A DNA stretch of 64,000 nucleotides, from contig NZ_JAGHZS010000008.1 in assembly GCF_017745275.1 (NCBI RefSeq), forward strand, positions 124,001 through 188,000, given 5' to 3'. Position 1 is the first letter of the stretch. Every line of letters starts with the position of its first letter. Below, one piece after another: positions 8,991 to 16,909 of the stretch. A program made the translations under genes and the position numbers. The DNA is from Chitinophaga sp. (lineage in GTDB: Bacteria; Bacteroidota; Bacteroidia; Chitinophagales; Chitinophagaceae). The notes under the pieces were generated by a model, which worked only from the letters and a program-made list of their open reading frames with translations, made no database searches and was not told the origin of the DNA.

Positions 8991-9113
8991 ACTACCACGG
9001 GATAGCTGGAAGCACATTTTATCAAACAGCCATTGGTTTTGCTTTTTTTTAACCATCCCGGTGTATCACATCTGAATGATTAATAATAACGATATAATTT
9101 TTTACCCTTAAAC

Positions 9114-9128
9114 ATCAGATGATCTGAT
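9114..9128. promoter_or_regulatory. Palindromic operator candidate upstream of the MFS gene
   Basis: ATCAGATGATCTGAT is a perfect 15-base palindrome around a central G. It shares the 11-mer CATCAGATGAT with the gntR leader and lies 15 bases before the MFS start codon, where a bound repressor would block initiation. Confidence 0.65.
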
Positions 9129-9143
9129 CTCAAAAGAACAAAA

Positions 9144-10367
9144 ATGGAAACAACGCTTACTGATCAGCCCAAAGCCGCTGCCCAACAAGTGGCCCAGCAA
9201 ACGGTGCTGTCTATCCTTTTGGCCCTCAGCTTTACCCATTTCCTGAACGACACAATGCAGTCGCTCATTCCGGCGATGTACCCGGTACTCAAGGGTTCCC
9301 TTAAATTAAACTTTACACAGGTAGGGCTGATTACGCTCACTTTCCAGATGTCTGCCTCCCTGTTGCAGCCACTGGTAGGCCTGTACACCGATAAAAAGCC
9401 GCAGCCCTACTCCCTGGCCATAGGCATGGGTTTTACGCTGATAGGGTTGGTAAGCTTATCTATGGCGCATAACTTCCCCATGGTATTGGTATCCGTAGGA
9501 TTCGTAGGCATAGGCTCCGCTGTTTTTCATCCGGAAGCTTCCCGGCTGGCTTATATGGCCTCCGGCGGCAAACATGGTATGGCACAGTCTTTATTCCAGG
9601 TTGGTGGTAACGCCGGCAGTTCCCTGGGACCTTTGCTGGCTGCTATGGTAATTGTTCCCTTTGGCCAGTTTCATGTGATCTGGTTTTCCATTGCCGCGTT
9701 AATAGCCATAGTGGTAATGCTGAACATCAGCAAATGGTACCTGAGCAATACTCACCGTATTAAGCCTAAGAAAGCAGTACAAAAACTGGATCAGCCTACG
9801 TTGTCGAATACACGAATCGTGTTTTCATTGGGTATCCTGCTGGTGCTGATTTTCTCTAAATATTTCTACATGGCCAGCATGACCAGCTACTATACTTTTT
9901 ACCTGATAGATCGCTTCCACGTGTCTGTACAGAGTGCGCAGGTATACCTGTTCATTTTCCTGTTTGCCGTAGCCGCCGGTACTTTCATTGGCGGCCCTGT
10001 TGGCGACCGGATTGGCCGTAAGTATGTGATCTGGATTTCCATCCTGGGTGTAGCGCCGTTTTCGTTGCTGTTACCACATGCGTCGTTGATGTGGACAGCC
10101 GTATTAAGTGTATTCATTGGTGTTATTCTCTCCTCCGCCTTCTCTGCCATCCTGGTGTATGCCCAGGAACTGGTGCCTGGAAAAGTGGGCATGATTGCCG
10201 GTTTATTCTTTGGTTTGGCTTTCGGCATGGCGGGCGTAGGTTCCGCCATCCTGGGCCGGCTGGCAGATGCTACCAGCATTGCGTACGTTTATGAGGTATG
10301 TGCGTACCTCCCGTTAATAGGAGTCCTCACGGCATTCCTACCTAACCTGGAGAAGCGGAAAGCATAA
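9144..10367 (+). CDS. MFS transporter, fosmidomycin-resistance (Fsr) type
   Basis: The 407-residue protein has about 12 membrane segments. The opening SFTHFLNDTMQSLIPAMYP and the later VGFVGIGSAVFHPEASR are hallmarks of the Fsr branch of the major facilitator superfamily, which exports fosmidomycin-like or other small compounds by proton antiport. It follows the GntR gene by 153 bases and has a matching palindromic operator in front, so it is probably repressed by GntR until an inducer appears. The natural substrate is not known. Hairpin element 2 begins within its last codons. Confidence 0.9.
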   Translation: METTLTDQPKAAAQQVAQQTVLSILLALSFTHFLNDTMQSLIPAMYPVLKGSLKLNFTQVGLITLTFQMSASLLQPLVGLYTDKKPQPYSLAIGMGFTLIGLVSLSMAHNFPMVLVSVGFVGIGSAVFHPEASRLAYMASGGKHGMAQSLFQVGGNAGSSLGPLLAAMVIVPFGQFHVIWFSIAALIAIVVMLNISKWYLSNTHRIKPKKAVQKLDQPTLSNTRIVFSLGILLVLIFSKYFYMASMTSYYTFYLIDRFHVSVQSAQVYLFIFLFAVAAGTFIGGPVGDRIGRKYVIWISILGVAPFSLLLPHASLMWTAVLSVFIGVILSSAFSAILVYAQELVPGKVGMIAGLFFGLAFGMAGVGSAILGRLADATSIAYVYEVCAYLPLIGVLTAFLPNLEKRKA

Positions 10368-10480
10368 AGCATAAAGCAAAAAGCCATTATAGCGAATGAT
10401 TAGCGCTGGTAAATAAACTTCTTATGCGCTAGAATCATTCGCTATAATGGCTTTTTGCTTTATGCCTTCTGCTTTATGCT
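10361..10480. repeat. Long-stem hairpin element 2
   Basis: An interrupted inverted repeat starts at the MFS stop codon. The core arm GCAAAAAGCCATTATAGCGA is mirrored in the right half (about 10434-10465), flanked by AGCATAA/AAGC low-complexity units. The core closely matches element 1: GCAAAAAGC-Y-ATT-R-T-W-GCGAATGA in both. It separates the MFS gene from the DMT gene and probably acts at the RNA level. Confidence 0.85.
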
Positions 10481-10490
10481 CCAAACAAAA

Positions 10491-10498
10491 TACTTTTG
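10491..10498 (+). promoter_or_regulatory. -7 promoter box of the DMT transporter gene
   Basis: TACTTTTG fits TAnnTTTG and lies 18 bases before the ATG at 10517, just after hairpin element 2. This gives the permease its own promoter. Confidence 0.45.
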
Positions 10499-10516
10499 CA
10501 TTTAAATCAACTTGTT

Positions 10517-11389
10517 ATGTGGAAAGGCATATTGCTGGTACTCATTGGCGCCTGTTGCTTCGGGGTATTATCAACTATTGTTAAATCAGGATACCGTGAA
10601 GGATATACATTGGGAGAATTTGTGAGTGTGCAGGCGGGATTTGGGATGCTGGCATTATGGATCATTCATTTTTTATCAGGACGAAAAACCCGGGGCCTGC
10701 TGAATAAGGATGCACGAACCTGTTTTGTACTGGGTAGTTCCACAGGCCTGGTGAGCATTACTTATTATCAGAGTGTACACTATATTCCGGCCAGTATTGC
10801 CATTATATTGCTGATGCAGTTTACCTGGATGAGTATGTTGGCAGAATGGATCATTTATAAAAAACGGCCTTCCCGGATACAGTGGATCGCGGTATTTTTT
10901 ATATTAACAGGCACTTTGCTGGCAGGGGGCTTATTTAATACCAACACCAATTCCCTTAACTGGAAAGGAATAGGCTTTGGTTTACTGGCGGCCTTGTGTT
11001 ACACCGTATTCATGGTGGTAAGCGGCCGGATAGGCGCTTCATTGGGGCCGGTACTGAAAAGCGCCTGGATTGTTACGGGCGCCTTTGTGATTGTTTCCCT
11101 GATTTTCCCGCCGCTGTACCTGGTAAACGGTCGCTTTACCGGCACTAACCTGTGGATCTGGGGGATCCCCCTCTCCCTTTTTGGTACCATATTAACGCCT
11201 TTCCTCTTTGCCAAGGGAATACCGCAAACGGGGGTATCACTGGGCGCTATCCTCAGTACGGCGGAATTGCCGGTAGCCATGCTGGCAGCTACCATTTTCC
11301 TGCATGAAACGGTAACTCCCTTACAGATAGTGGGTGTGGTGATTATATTAAGTGCTATTGCCATGGCCAACCTGAAAGGTCGTAAATGA
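10517..11389 (+). CDS. EamA/DMT family permease
   Basis: The 290-residue protein has ten predicted membrane segments in two EamA repeats (about 1-140 and 150-288), with the glycine-rich GACCFGVLSTIVK start and the family-typical GTLLAGG and GVVIILSAIAMANL segments. DMT permeases move amino acids, purines or other metabolites, usually outward. The ATG at 10517 was chosen over a TTG seven codons upstream, which lies in the promoter box. It is flanked by its own promoter and is not obviously part of the GntR unit. The substrate is unknown. Confidence 0.88.
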   Translation: MWKGILLVLIGACCFGVLSTIVKSGYREGYTLGEFVSVQAGFGMLALWIIHFLSGRKTRGLLNKDARTCFVLGSSTGLVSITYYQSVHYIPASIAIILLMQFTWMSMLAEWIIYKKRPSRIQWIAVFFILTGTLLAGGLFNTNTNSLNWKGIGFGLLAALCYTVFMVVSGRIGASLGPVLKSAWIVTGAFVIVSLIFPPLYLVNGRFTGTNLWIWGIPLSLFGTILTPFLFAKGIPQTGVSLGAILSTAELPVAMLAATIFLHETVTPLQIVGVVIILSAIAMANLKGRK

Positions 11390-11414
11390 AAACCCATAAG
11401 GTGTTTTTTTTATC

Positions 11415-11422
11415 TATCTTTG
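11415..11422 (+). promoter_or_regulatory. -7 promoter box of the TPR protein gene
   Basis: TATCTTTG is an exact TAnnTTTG match, 34 bases before the ATG at 11457. No clear -33 element was seen. Confidence 0.5.
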
Positions 11423-11456
11423 CACCCTCTATTAGTGATTTACGAACTGTTTTTTC

Positions 11457-12107
11457 ATGAAAGCATTTAATTTTTTTATTCTATATCGCCTCCCAATAGG
11501 TATCGTATTATTAGCAGGCGGTATTGCACTCGGCTTTACTGTAGGCTGGTGGGAAGCGACTATTGTGCTGGTACTGGCACTGGTATGTTTGGTTACACAC
11601 GTGATGTTTGGTCCCATGAGAATGGTACAGGAAGCCGTGGAAGCAGGTGATATTGAAAGGGCCAGCGCGCTGATGAACCAGGTAAAATTCCCTAAGCTGT
11701 TATACAAACCTATCCGCTCTGTATATTATTTTATGCAAAGCAACATGGCGATGTATTCCAACGACCTTGATAAAGCAGAATCGACTATCCGTCAGAGTAT
11801 CAACTCCGGTAGCCCGATGAAGGAATATGAAGGTATGCAGTACTTTCAGCTGGGCACCATTGCCTATCAGAAAAACGACTTAAAAACGGCTGACCAGAAC
11901 CTGAAAATCGCTATGCGTAAAGGGTTGCCTGACAAGGAAAACACGGCTGCTGCCCTGTTGACCCTGGCATCTATTGCCATGAGCCGTCGCGACTTCAAAT
12001 CTGCCAAGGAATACTTCCGCAGAGCCAAGGCACAAAAGCCTACCACCGCACAGATTGTGAACCAGATTAAAGAAATGGACAAATATATTTCCAGAATGCC
12101 GGGATAA
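11457..12107 (+). CDS. Membrane-anchored TPR protein
   Basis: The 216-residue protein has two membrane segments near the N-terminus (about 8-27 and 32-52). A soluble region with tetratricopeptide-like helices follows: residues 60-95 (GDIERASALMNQ), 120-150 (GTIAYQKNDLKTADQNLKIA) and 160-195 (MSRRDFKSAKEYFRRAKA). TPRs mediate protein contacts, and the protein probably scaffolds something at the inner membrane. I know no specific function. It has its own promoter and is followed by a terminator-like hairpin. Confidence 0.8.
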   Translation: MKAFNFFILYRLPIGIVLLAGGIALGFTVGWWEATIVLVLALVCLVTHVMFGPMRMVQEAVEAGDIERASALMNQVKFPKLLYKPIRSVYYFMQSNMAMYSNDLDKAESTIRQSINSGSPMKEYEGMQYFQLGTIAYQKNDLKTADQNLKIAMRKGLPDKENTAAALLTLASIAMSRRDFKSAKEYFRRAKAQKPTTAQIVNQIKEMDKYISRMPG

Positions 12108-12129
12108 GTTTCGGCTCTTAGCTTTTTAG

Positions 12130-12180
12130 AAATGCAGCGTGGATGAAGTAGCAAACTTTTATCTTCGCTGCATTTTTAGT
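12130..12180 (+). terminator. Terminator-like hairpin behind the TPR gene (element 5)
   Basis: AAATGCAGCG (12130-12139) pairs with CGCTGCATTT (12166-12175), followed by a T-rich stretch. The same AAATGCAGCG core occurs in the hairpin at 21140. It separates the TPR gene from the cobalamin cluster. Confidence 0.65.
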
Positions 12181-12204
12181 TTTTACAGATACCAAAATTT
12201 CGAG

Positions 12205-14166
12205 ATGCAATTAAAATTTTACACCACTGCACTACTGGCCTTGCCTTGCTTCACCGTTGTAGCACAGGATTCCAGCCGGATAAGCCAGTTAAATGAGATT
12301 ACCGTCACCGCCAATAAAGGCCCCCTGAAGGCCAGCGAAACCGGTAAAGTAGTGACGATCCTCACCCGTGAATACCTGCAACAAAACAGTGGCAAGAGCA
12401 TTGCCGGCATCCTGAATCAACAAACCGGCCTGGTGCTGATTGGAGCGGAAAACAACCGGGGCACTACTCCTTCTATCATTATGCGGGGCGCCGCCAGCGG
12501 CAACGCCCTTGTACTGGTAGACGGTCTGCCGGTAACAGATGCCTCCCAATCCAATAATAGCTTCGACCTTAATTTCATTACCCCCGACCAGGTAGAAAGA
12601 ATTGAAATACTTCGTGGTAGCCAGTCTACCTTATATGGCTCCAACGCCGTAGCCGGTGTTATCAATATCATTACCCGTAAAAGCGGCAATAAAAAATTCG
12701 GCGTAGGGCTCAATGGCAGCTATGGCAGCTACCGCGACTTCCAGGGTGGTGCAAATATTCATGGCAATGTGCAGCGCTTCTCTTACCTGTTAAGCTATCA
12801 ACACGAAAAGGCCAATGGTTTTTCTGATGCCTATGACCCGACTGGCAAAGCGAATTTTGACAAAGATGGCTTCCGTCAGGATGCGGTTTTCGCCAAACTG
12901 GGTCTCAGCGCGGGCAAACACTGGAATTTCCAGTACCTGCTGAACTGGAACAACTATCGCCACGACCTTGACGAAGGCGCTTTCCAGGACGATAAAGACT
13001 ATACCGGTAAATCAAAATACCTGCTCAATGGCTTCGGAAGCGAATACCGCTTTAAGAATGGCTCCTGGCATGTGTTGTACAGCTACCAACGTACCAACCG
13101 GACCATCGTTAATGATTCCGCCTTCCAGGTACCCGGTGCCTATGCGAAGTTTGACAGTACGCTGTTTACCGCCAATACCCACCAGGTAGAAACCTATGTA
13201 AACTGGGATGTGACCCACCAGATCAGGCTGATTGGTGGTGCGGCTTACAGTCGTTCCAATATGCAGCAGAAAGACTACCTGCAGTCGTTCTACAGCCCTG
13301 CACCGGAAACGACTATACTGTCGCCCGACAGCTCACATACCAGCCAAACCAGCCTGTACGCCTCTCTCTTGCTGCATAACATGGACGGCTTTAACCTGGA
13401 AGTGGGTGGACGTTTTAACTACCATAACCTGTATGGGAACAACCAAACCATTTCCCTTAATCCGTCTTACCTGATCAATGAACATCATAAAGTATTTGTT
13501 AATATATCTTCTGCCTACAGTGTTCCTTCCCTGTACCAGTTATATACAAATGGATATGGCAATACCGGCCTGAAGCCCGAAACTACTACCAGCTACGAAG
13601 CCGGCTACCAGGCCAATGTGGCACATAACCAGGTAGATTTCCGGGTAACCGGTTTCTGGAGAGATACCCGTGATCTGATTATCTTCTATACTGATATGAC
13701 TACGTATGCGAGCCAGTTTCGTAATGCCAATAAGCAAAAGGCCTATGGCGTGGAAGTAGAAGGTAGTTGGCAGATTACAAAGGGACTGGTATTAACCGCC
13801 AATTATACTTATGCAGATGGCCGTGTTACCATCTTACAGGATAAAAAAGATACTTCTTACTACAACCTCTATAGAATCCCTAAACATGCTGTGAATGCCA
13901 CTTTAGGCTACCAGGCTACACCTGCCCTTTATGTATCGGCCAGTGGTAAATATACCGGTCAGCGGTATGAGTACGACTTTTTAAGCAAGAAGAATGTTCC
14001 TATGGGGGATTATTATACACTGGATTTATATGGTGAGTATAAATTTGGTAACTTGCTTAAAATTTTTGCCGGATTTAGGAATATTACAGATTATAAGTAT
14101 TTTGATATATCGGGCTTTAATTCACGGAGGTTTAACTTTACCACCGGCGTTTTTGTTAATTTGTAA
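12205..14166 (+). CDS. BtuB-like TonB-dependent outer-membrane receptor
   Basis: The 653-residue protein has a signal peptide ending near VVAQ (about residue 20), a short TonB-box-like segment (NEITVTA), a plug domain (about 40-155, with IMRGAASGNALVLVDG and ERIEILRGSQSTLYGSNA) and a 22-strand-type barrel ending in F-V-N-L. It lacks the carboxypeptidase-like extension of SusC proteins, and its length and plug resemble BtuB. Cobalamin genes downstream support a corrinoid substrate. The ATG at 12205 is preferred because it begins the signal peptide. No cobalamin riboswitch fits in the short leader. Confidence 0.88.
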   Translation: MQLKFYTTALLALPCFTVVAQDSSRISQLNEITVTANKGPLKASETGKVVTILTREYLQQNSGKSIAGILNQQTGLVLIGAENNRGTTPSIIMRGAASGNALVLVDGLPVTDASQSNNSFDLNFITPDQVERIEILRGSQSTLYGSNAVAGVINIITRKSGNKKFGVGLNGSYGSYRDFQGGANIHGNVQRFSYLLSYQHEKANGFSDAYDPTGKANFDKDGFRQDAVFAKLGLSAGKHWNFQYLLNWNNYRHDLDEGAFQDDKDYTGKSKYLLNGFGSEYRFKNGSWHVLYSYQRTNRTIVNDSAFQVPGAYAKFDSTLFTANTHQVETYVNWDVTHQIRLIGGAAYSRSNMQQKDYLQSFYSPAPETTILSPDSSHTSQTSLYASLLLHNMDGFNLEVGGRFNYHNLYGNNQTISLNPSYLINEHHKVFVNISSAYSVPSLYQLYTNGYGNTGLKPETTTSYEAGYQANVAHNQVDFRVTGFWRDTRDLIIFYTDMTTYASQFRNANKQKAYGVEVEGSWQITKGLVLTANYTYADGRVTILQDKKDTSYYNLYRIPKHAVNATLGYQATPALYVSASGKYTGQRYEYDFLSKKNVPMGDYYTLDLYGEYKFGNLLKIFAGFRNITDYKYFDISGFNSRRFNFTTGVFVNL

Positions 14167-14183
14167 ACATTAAAACCAACATA

Positions 14184-14777
14184 ATGTCTTTAAAAAATCT
14201 TAATCCGCGGTTTGGTGTATTGCTGCTTTTCATCTTAGCAGCAGGTATAATACGCGTTGTATTGGGAGCTGATTCAAACATGTCGCCTATAGCCATGTTT
14301 ACGCCTGTTGGCGCTATGGCCTTATTTGGCGGGGCTTCCTTCTCTGAAAAATGGAAATCATACGCTTTCCCTTTACTGGCCTTGTTTCTCAGTGACATTA
14401 TCTTAATGCAGTTCTTCCATAAAGAATACGCTTCAGGCCTGTTGTATAAAGGTTGGATCTGGAACTACGCCAGCTTTGCGCTGATCGTATTACTGGGACA
14501 GCTATTGATCAAAAAAGCTACGGTTGCTAACATCGTAATAGGAGCTATAGGTGCTGCGCTGATTCACTTCCTGGTATCTGACTTTGGCGTATGGATCAGC
14601 GGTTCTACCGATTTCCTGACCGGAAAGCCTTTCACCAAAGACCTGGCCGGCCTTACCAGCTGCTATGCACAAGCCATTCCTTACATGCGGTATACACTGA
14701 TAGGTAACCTGATTTACTGCACTATTTTCTTTGGCAGCTTTGAATTAGTAAAACGCAGACTGCGTTTTGCACAATAA
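14184..14777 (+). CDS. DUF6580 membrane protein, candidate corrinoid-pathway transporter
   Basis: The 197-residue protein has about five to six membrane segments and starts 17 bases after the btuB-like stop. The segments MSPIAMFTPVGAMALFGGA and HFLVSDFGVWISGS fit DUF6580, a Bacteroidota-enriched family of unknown function. Size, helix count and the glycine-rich first half resemble the S components of ECF vitamin transporters. Position between the BtuB-like receptor and the BtuG-like lipoprotein suggests a role in moving a corrinoid, or a precursor such as dimethylbenzimidazole, across the inner membrane. That role is inference; no ECF ATPase or BtuCD is in the window. Confidence 0.78.
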   Translation: MSLKNLNPRFGVLLLFILAAGIIRVVLGADSNMSPIAMFTPVGAMALFGGASFSEKWKSYAFPLLALFLSDIILMQFFHKEYASGLLYKGWIWNYASFALIVLLGQLLIKKATVANIVIGAIGAALIHFLVSDFGVWISGSTDFLTGKPFTKDLAGLTSCYAQAIPYMRYTLIGNLIYCTIFFGSFELVKRRLRFAQ

Positions 14778-14793
14778 TATCCTGCATTTGTTT

Positions 14794-14850
14794 TTTAGAG
14801 ATTTGGGTATTGGGCAGATGAGTACATTTGTCTGACCTCAAATCTCTAAA
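14794..14850. repeat. Hairpin behind the DUF6580 gene (element 6)
   Basis: TTTAGAGATTTG (14794-14805) and CAAATCTCTAAA (14839-14850) form a perfect 12-bp stem around a 33-base loop that can itself fold partly (CAGATG/CATTTGTCTG). It lies 17 bases after the DUF6580 stop and may end or attenuate the transcript before the BtuG-like gene. Confidence 0.7.
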
Positions 14851-14950
14851 TTATTATAGGGGGTATCCCTCTTCTGCATCAGCATTCTGTACGGGTTCAC
14901 TAACGGTAAAAACCATACGAAAACAAGACATACGTAAACAAATAACTAAC

Positions 14951-16285
14951 ATGCGCAGTATTTCACGCAAATTTCAACTTTCCTTTCTTGTAGCAGCCAT
15001 TTCTATCGCAGGGTTGGCCTCCTGTTCCAAGGACAACCAGGCAGAAGTAATTGTTCCGCAGATTGTAGCTCCGGGTTTAAAAGATGGCAAAGACACTATC
15101 TATATCGGCGACAGCAGAGTATTAAGCCCTCAACTGGCAAATATTAAGAACCCTACCTTTCAATGGCTGGTAAATGGTGTGCTGGCCGGTACAGATTCTA
15201 CCTTTACTTTTAAGCCAACAGAAAGAGGTGACTATACCATCTCCTATAAAATTATTTCCGGTAATGCCCTGGCTAACTACTACTACCAGGTGAAAGTGCT
15301 AGGTAAATTTGAAAATGGATTTTTCCTGGTAAATGAAGGCTGGTTTGGTCATGAACCAGGTGATGTGAATTTCTACCGCAATGGAGAAGATTCTGTTTAC
15401 CAATACGTATTTCAACGCAACAACCCAGGCAAAACATTAGGTACCACTACCGACTTTGGTGCTATCTTCAACAATAAATTTTATTTCGTATCCAAACAGG
15501 GAGCTGGCCTCGTAGTAGCGGATGCCGGTACCATGAAAGAAACCGGTCGCATTGATCAGTTGCCGGCAAGTGGAAACTCCTTTGTAGGCGTAAATCCCAA
15601 TACCGGCTTGATAGGTACTGTTGATGGTGTTTACCCGGTGAACCTGCAAACACTGACGGTAGGTCCTAAAATTGCCGGTGTGAGTGGCCAGATTGGTAAT
15701 ATGATAAAGGCAGATGCCTATGTGTTTGTGATGTCACAAACAGACGGCGTAGTAGCCTTAAACAGCAGTGATTTCAGCGTGGCGAAGAAACTGGTAGCAG
15801 CAGATGCAGGCTTTGCAATGACGCCGGATGGCACCATCTGGGCTGGTCAGGCCAAATACCTGTTCGCGATCCATCCGCAAACCCTGAAAGCAGATACCAT
15901 TGCAAGTCCGTTCGACATTTATGGTTCCTGGGGAGCCTGGAATGCAGGTATGATCACTGCTTCAACTTTAGAAAATGCCGTATTCATTGGTAAAGCAGAT
16001 AATGAATGGGGCAACAGCGGCAGAGAAGTATACAAATATACCGCAGGTAATCCTGCTTCCCTGCAAACACCATTTATTACGATCCCTACCGGCCGCGGTT
16101 TCTATGGTGCCGGTGTAAGATATAATCCTGGTAATAATACCCTGGTGATCACAGATATGAAATCCGGCTATGGCCAGAATTCAAAAGACAACGCGCTTTA
16201 CATCTACGATGCCAGCAGCGGTGGATTAAAGAAAAGTGTATCCTACACTGGTTTCTTCTTCCCATCCATACCAGTATTTAACTAA
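14951..16285 (+). CDS. BtuG-like surface lipoprotein (DUF5074/YncE-type beta-propeller)
   Basis: The 444-residue protein has a lipoprotein signal (lipobox GLASC, Cys near residue 24), an Ig-like region (about 45-115: FQWLVNGVLAGTDSTFTF) and a C-terminal propeller built from repeated blades (about 125-440). In Bacteroides, BtuG lipoproteins of this type sit on BtuB and capture vitamin B12 with very high affinity; the similarity here rests on domain layout and on the neighbours. ATG at 14951 was chosen since the upstream frame runs through the hairpin. Hairpin element 3 follows the stop. Confidence 0.82.
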   Translation: MRSISRKFQLSFLVAAISIAGLASCSKDNQAEVIVPQIVAPGLKDGKDTIYIGDSRVLSPQLANIKNPTFQWLVNGVLAGTDSTFTFKPTERGDYTISYKIISGNALANYYYQVKVLGKFENGFFLVNEGWFGHEPGDVNFYRNGEDSVYQYVFQRNNPGKTLGTTTDFGAIFNNKFYFVSKQGAGLVVADAGTMKETGRIDQLPASGNSFVGVNPNTGLIGTVDGVYPVNLQTLTVGPKIAGVSGQIGNMIKADAYVFVMSQTDGVVALNSSDFSVAKKLVAADAGFAMTPDGTIWAGQAKYLFAIHPQTLKADTIASPFDIYGSWGAWNAGMITASTLENAVFIGKADNEWGNSGREVYKYTAGNPASLQTPFITIPTGRGFYGAGVRYNPGNNTLVITDMKSGYGQNSKDNALYIYDASSGGLKKSVSYTGFFFPSIPVFN

Positions 16286-16289
16286 GCAG

Positions 16290-16372
16290 CTTTTAGCAGT
16301 TAGCCGTTAGCTATTAGCAAATGCGAGAAGATCGGCTTTTGCTAATAGCTAACGGCTAATTGTTAATAGCTA
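16290..16372. repeat. Long-stem hairpin element 3
   Basis: Arms 16300-16321 and 16338-16359 are a perfect 22-bp inverted repeat made of TTAGC-like units (TTAGCCGTTAGCTATTAGC), with partial pairing beyond. It fills the gap between the BtuG-like gene and cobU, so it may uncouple uptake from salvage expression. Confidence 0.85.
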
Positions 16373-16383
16373 AATCTGTCAAT

Positions 16384-16899
16384 ATGCTTCATTTGATTAC
16401 GGGAGGCGCAAGGTCGGGGAAAAGCAGGTATGCGCAGGAAATGGCGCTATCACAAAGTACACATCCCGTATATGTGGCAACCGCCAAAGTATGGGACGAT
16501 GATTTTGCACAACGGATACAGCGGCACAAAACAGAACGGGGCGCCATGTGGACCAACTATGAAGAAGAGTTGTATGTAAGCCGTTTACCACTGGCCGGTC
16601 ATACGGTAGTCATTGATTGTGTAACACTGTGGCTAACCAACTTCTTCGAGCAACAGGCATATGATATGGATCTTACCCTGGAAGCCATTAAAACGGAAAT
16701 CAAGGCACTACAAGCAATGGCAGGTACATTTATTATAGTGACGAACGAAATAGGAATGGGTGTACACGCTGAAACAGCCATTGGCCGCCGTTTTACGGAC
16801 TTACAAGGCTGGGTAAATCAATACATTGCACGTGTAGCCGACACCGTAGTACTGATGGTATCTGGCATACCGGTTATCATAAAAAAGGAAGCGCAATAA
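16384..16899 (+). CDS. cobU: Adenosylcobinamide kinase / adenosylcobinamide-phosphate guanylyltransferase
   Basis: The 171-residue protein opens with the P-loop GGARSGKSRYAQ and has the family pattern VATAKVWDDDFAQRIQRHK and VTNEIGMGVHAE, all characteristic of CobU/CobP. It phosphorylates adenosylcobinamide and then makes adenosylcobinamide-GDP, the first step of nucleotide-loop assembly in the cytoplasm. Length is normal. The ATG at 16384 directly precedes the P-loop. It heads a tight cobU-cobT-cobS-cobC run, 10 bases before cobT. Confidence 0.95.
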   Translation: MLHLITGGARSGKSRYAQEMALSQSTHPVYVATAKVWDDDFAQRIQRHKTERGAMWTNYEEELYVSRLPLAGHTVVIDCVTLWLTNFFEQQAYDMDLTLEAIKTEIKALQAMAGTFIIVTNEIGMGVHAETAIGRRFTDLQGWVNQYIARVADTVVLMVSGIPVIIKKEAQ

Positions 16900-16909
16900 A
16901 TTCACCCGC

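Noticed and set aside
12108-12204. Cobalamin riboswitch before the BtuB-like gene
   Set aside because: The leader is under 100 bases and holds only a terminator-like hairpin; I found no B12-box-like sequence. The 173-base gap before the BtuG-like gene has a simple hairpin but no recognisable riboswitch core.
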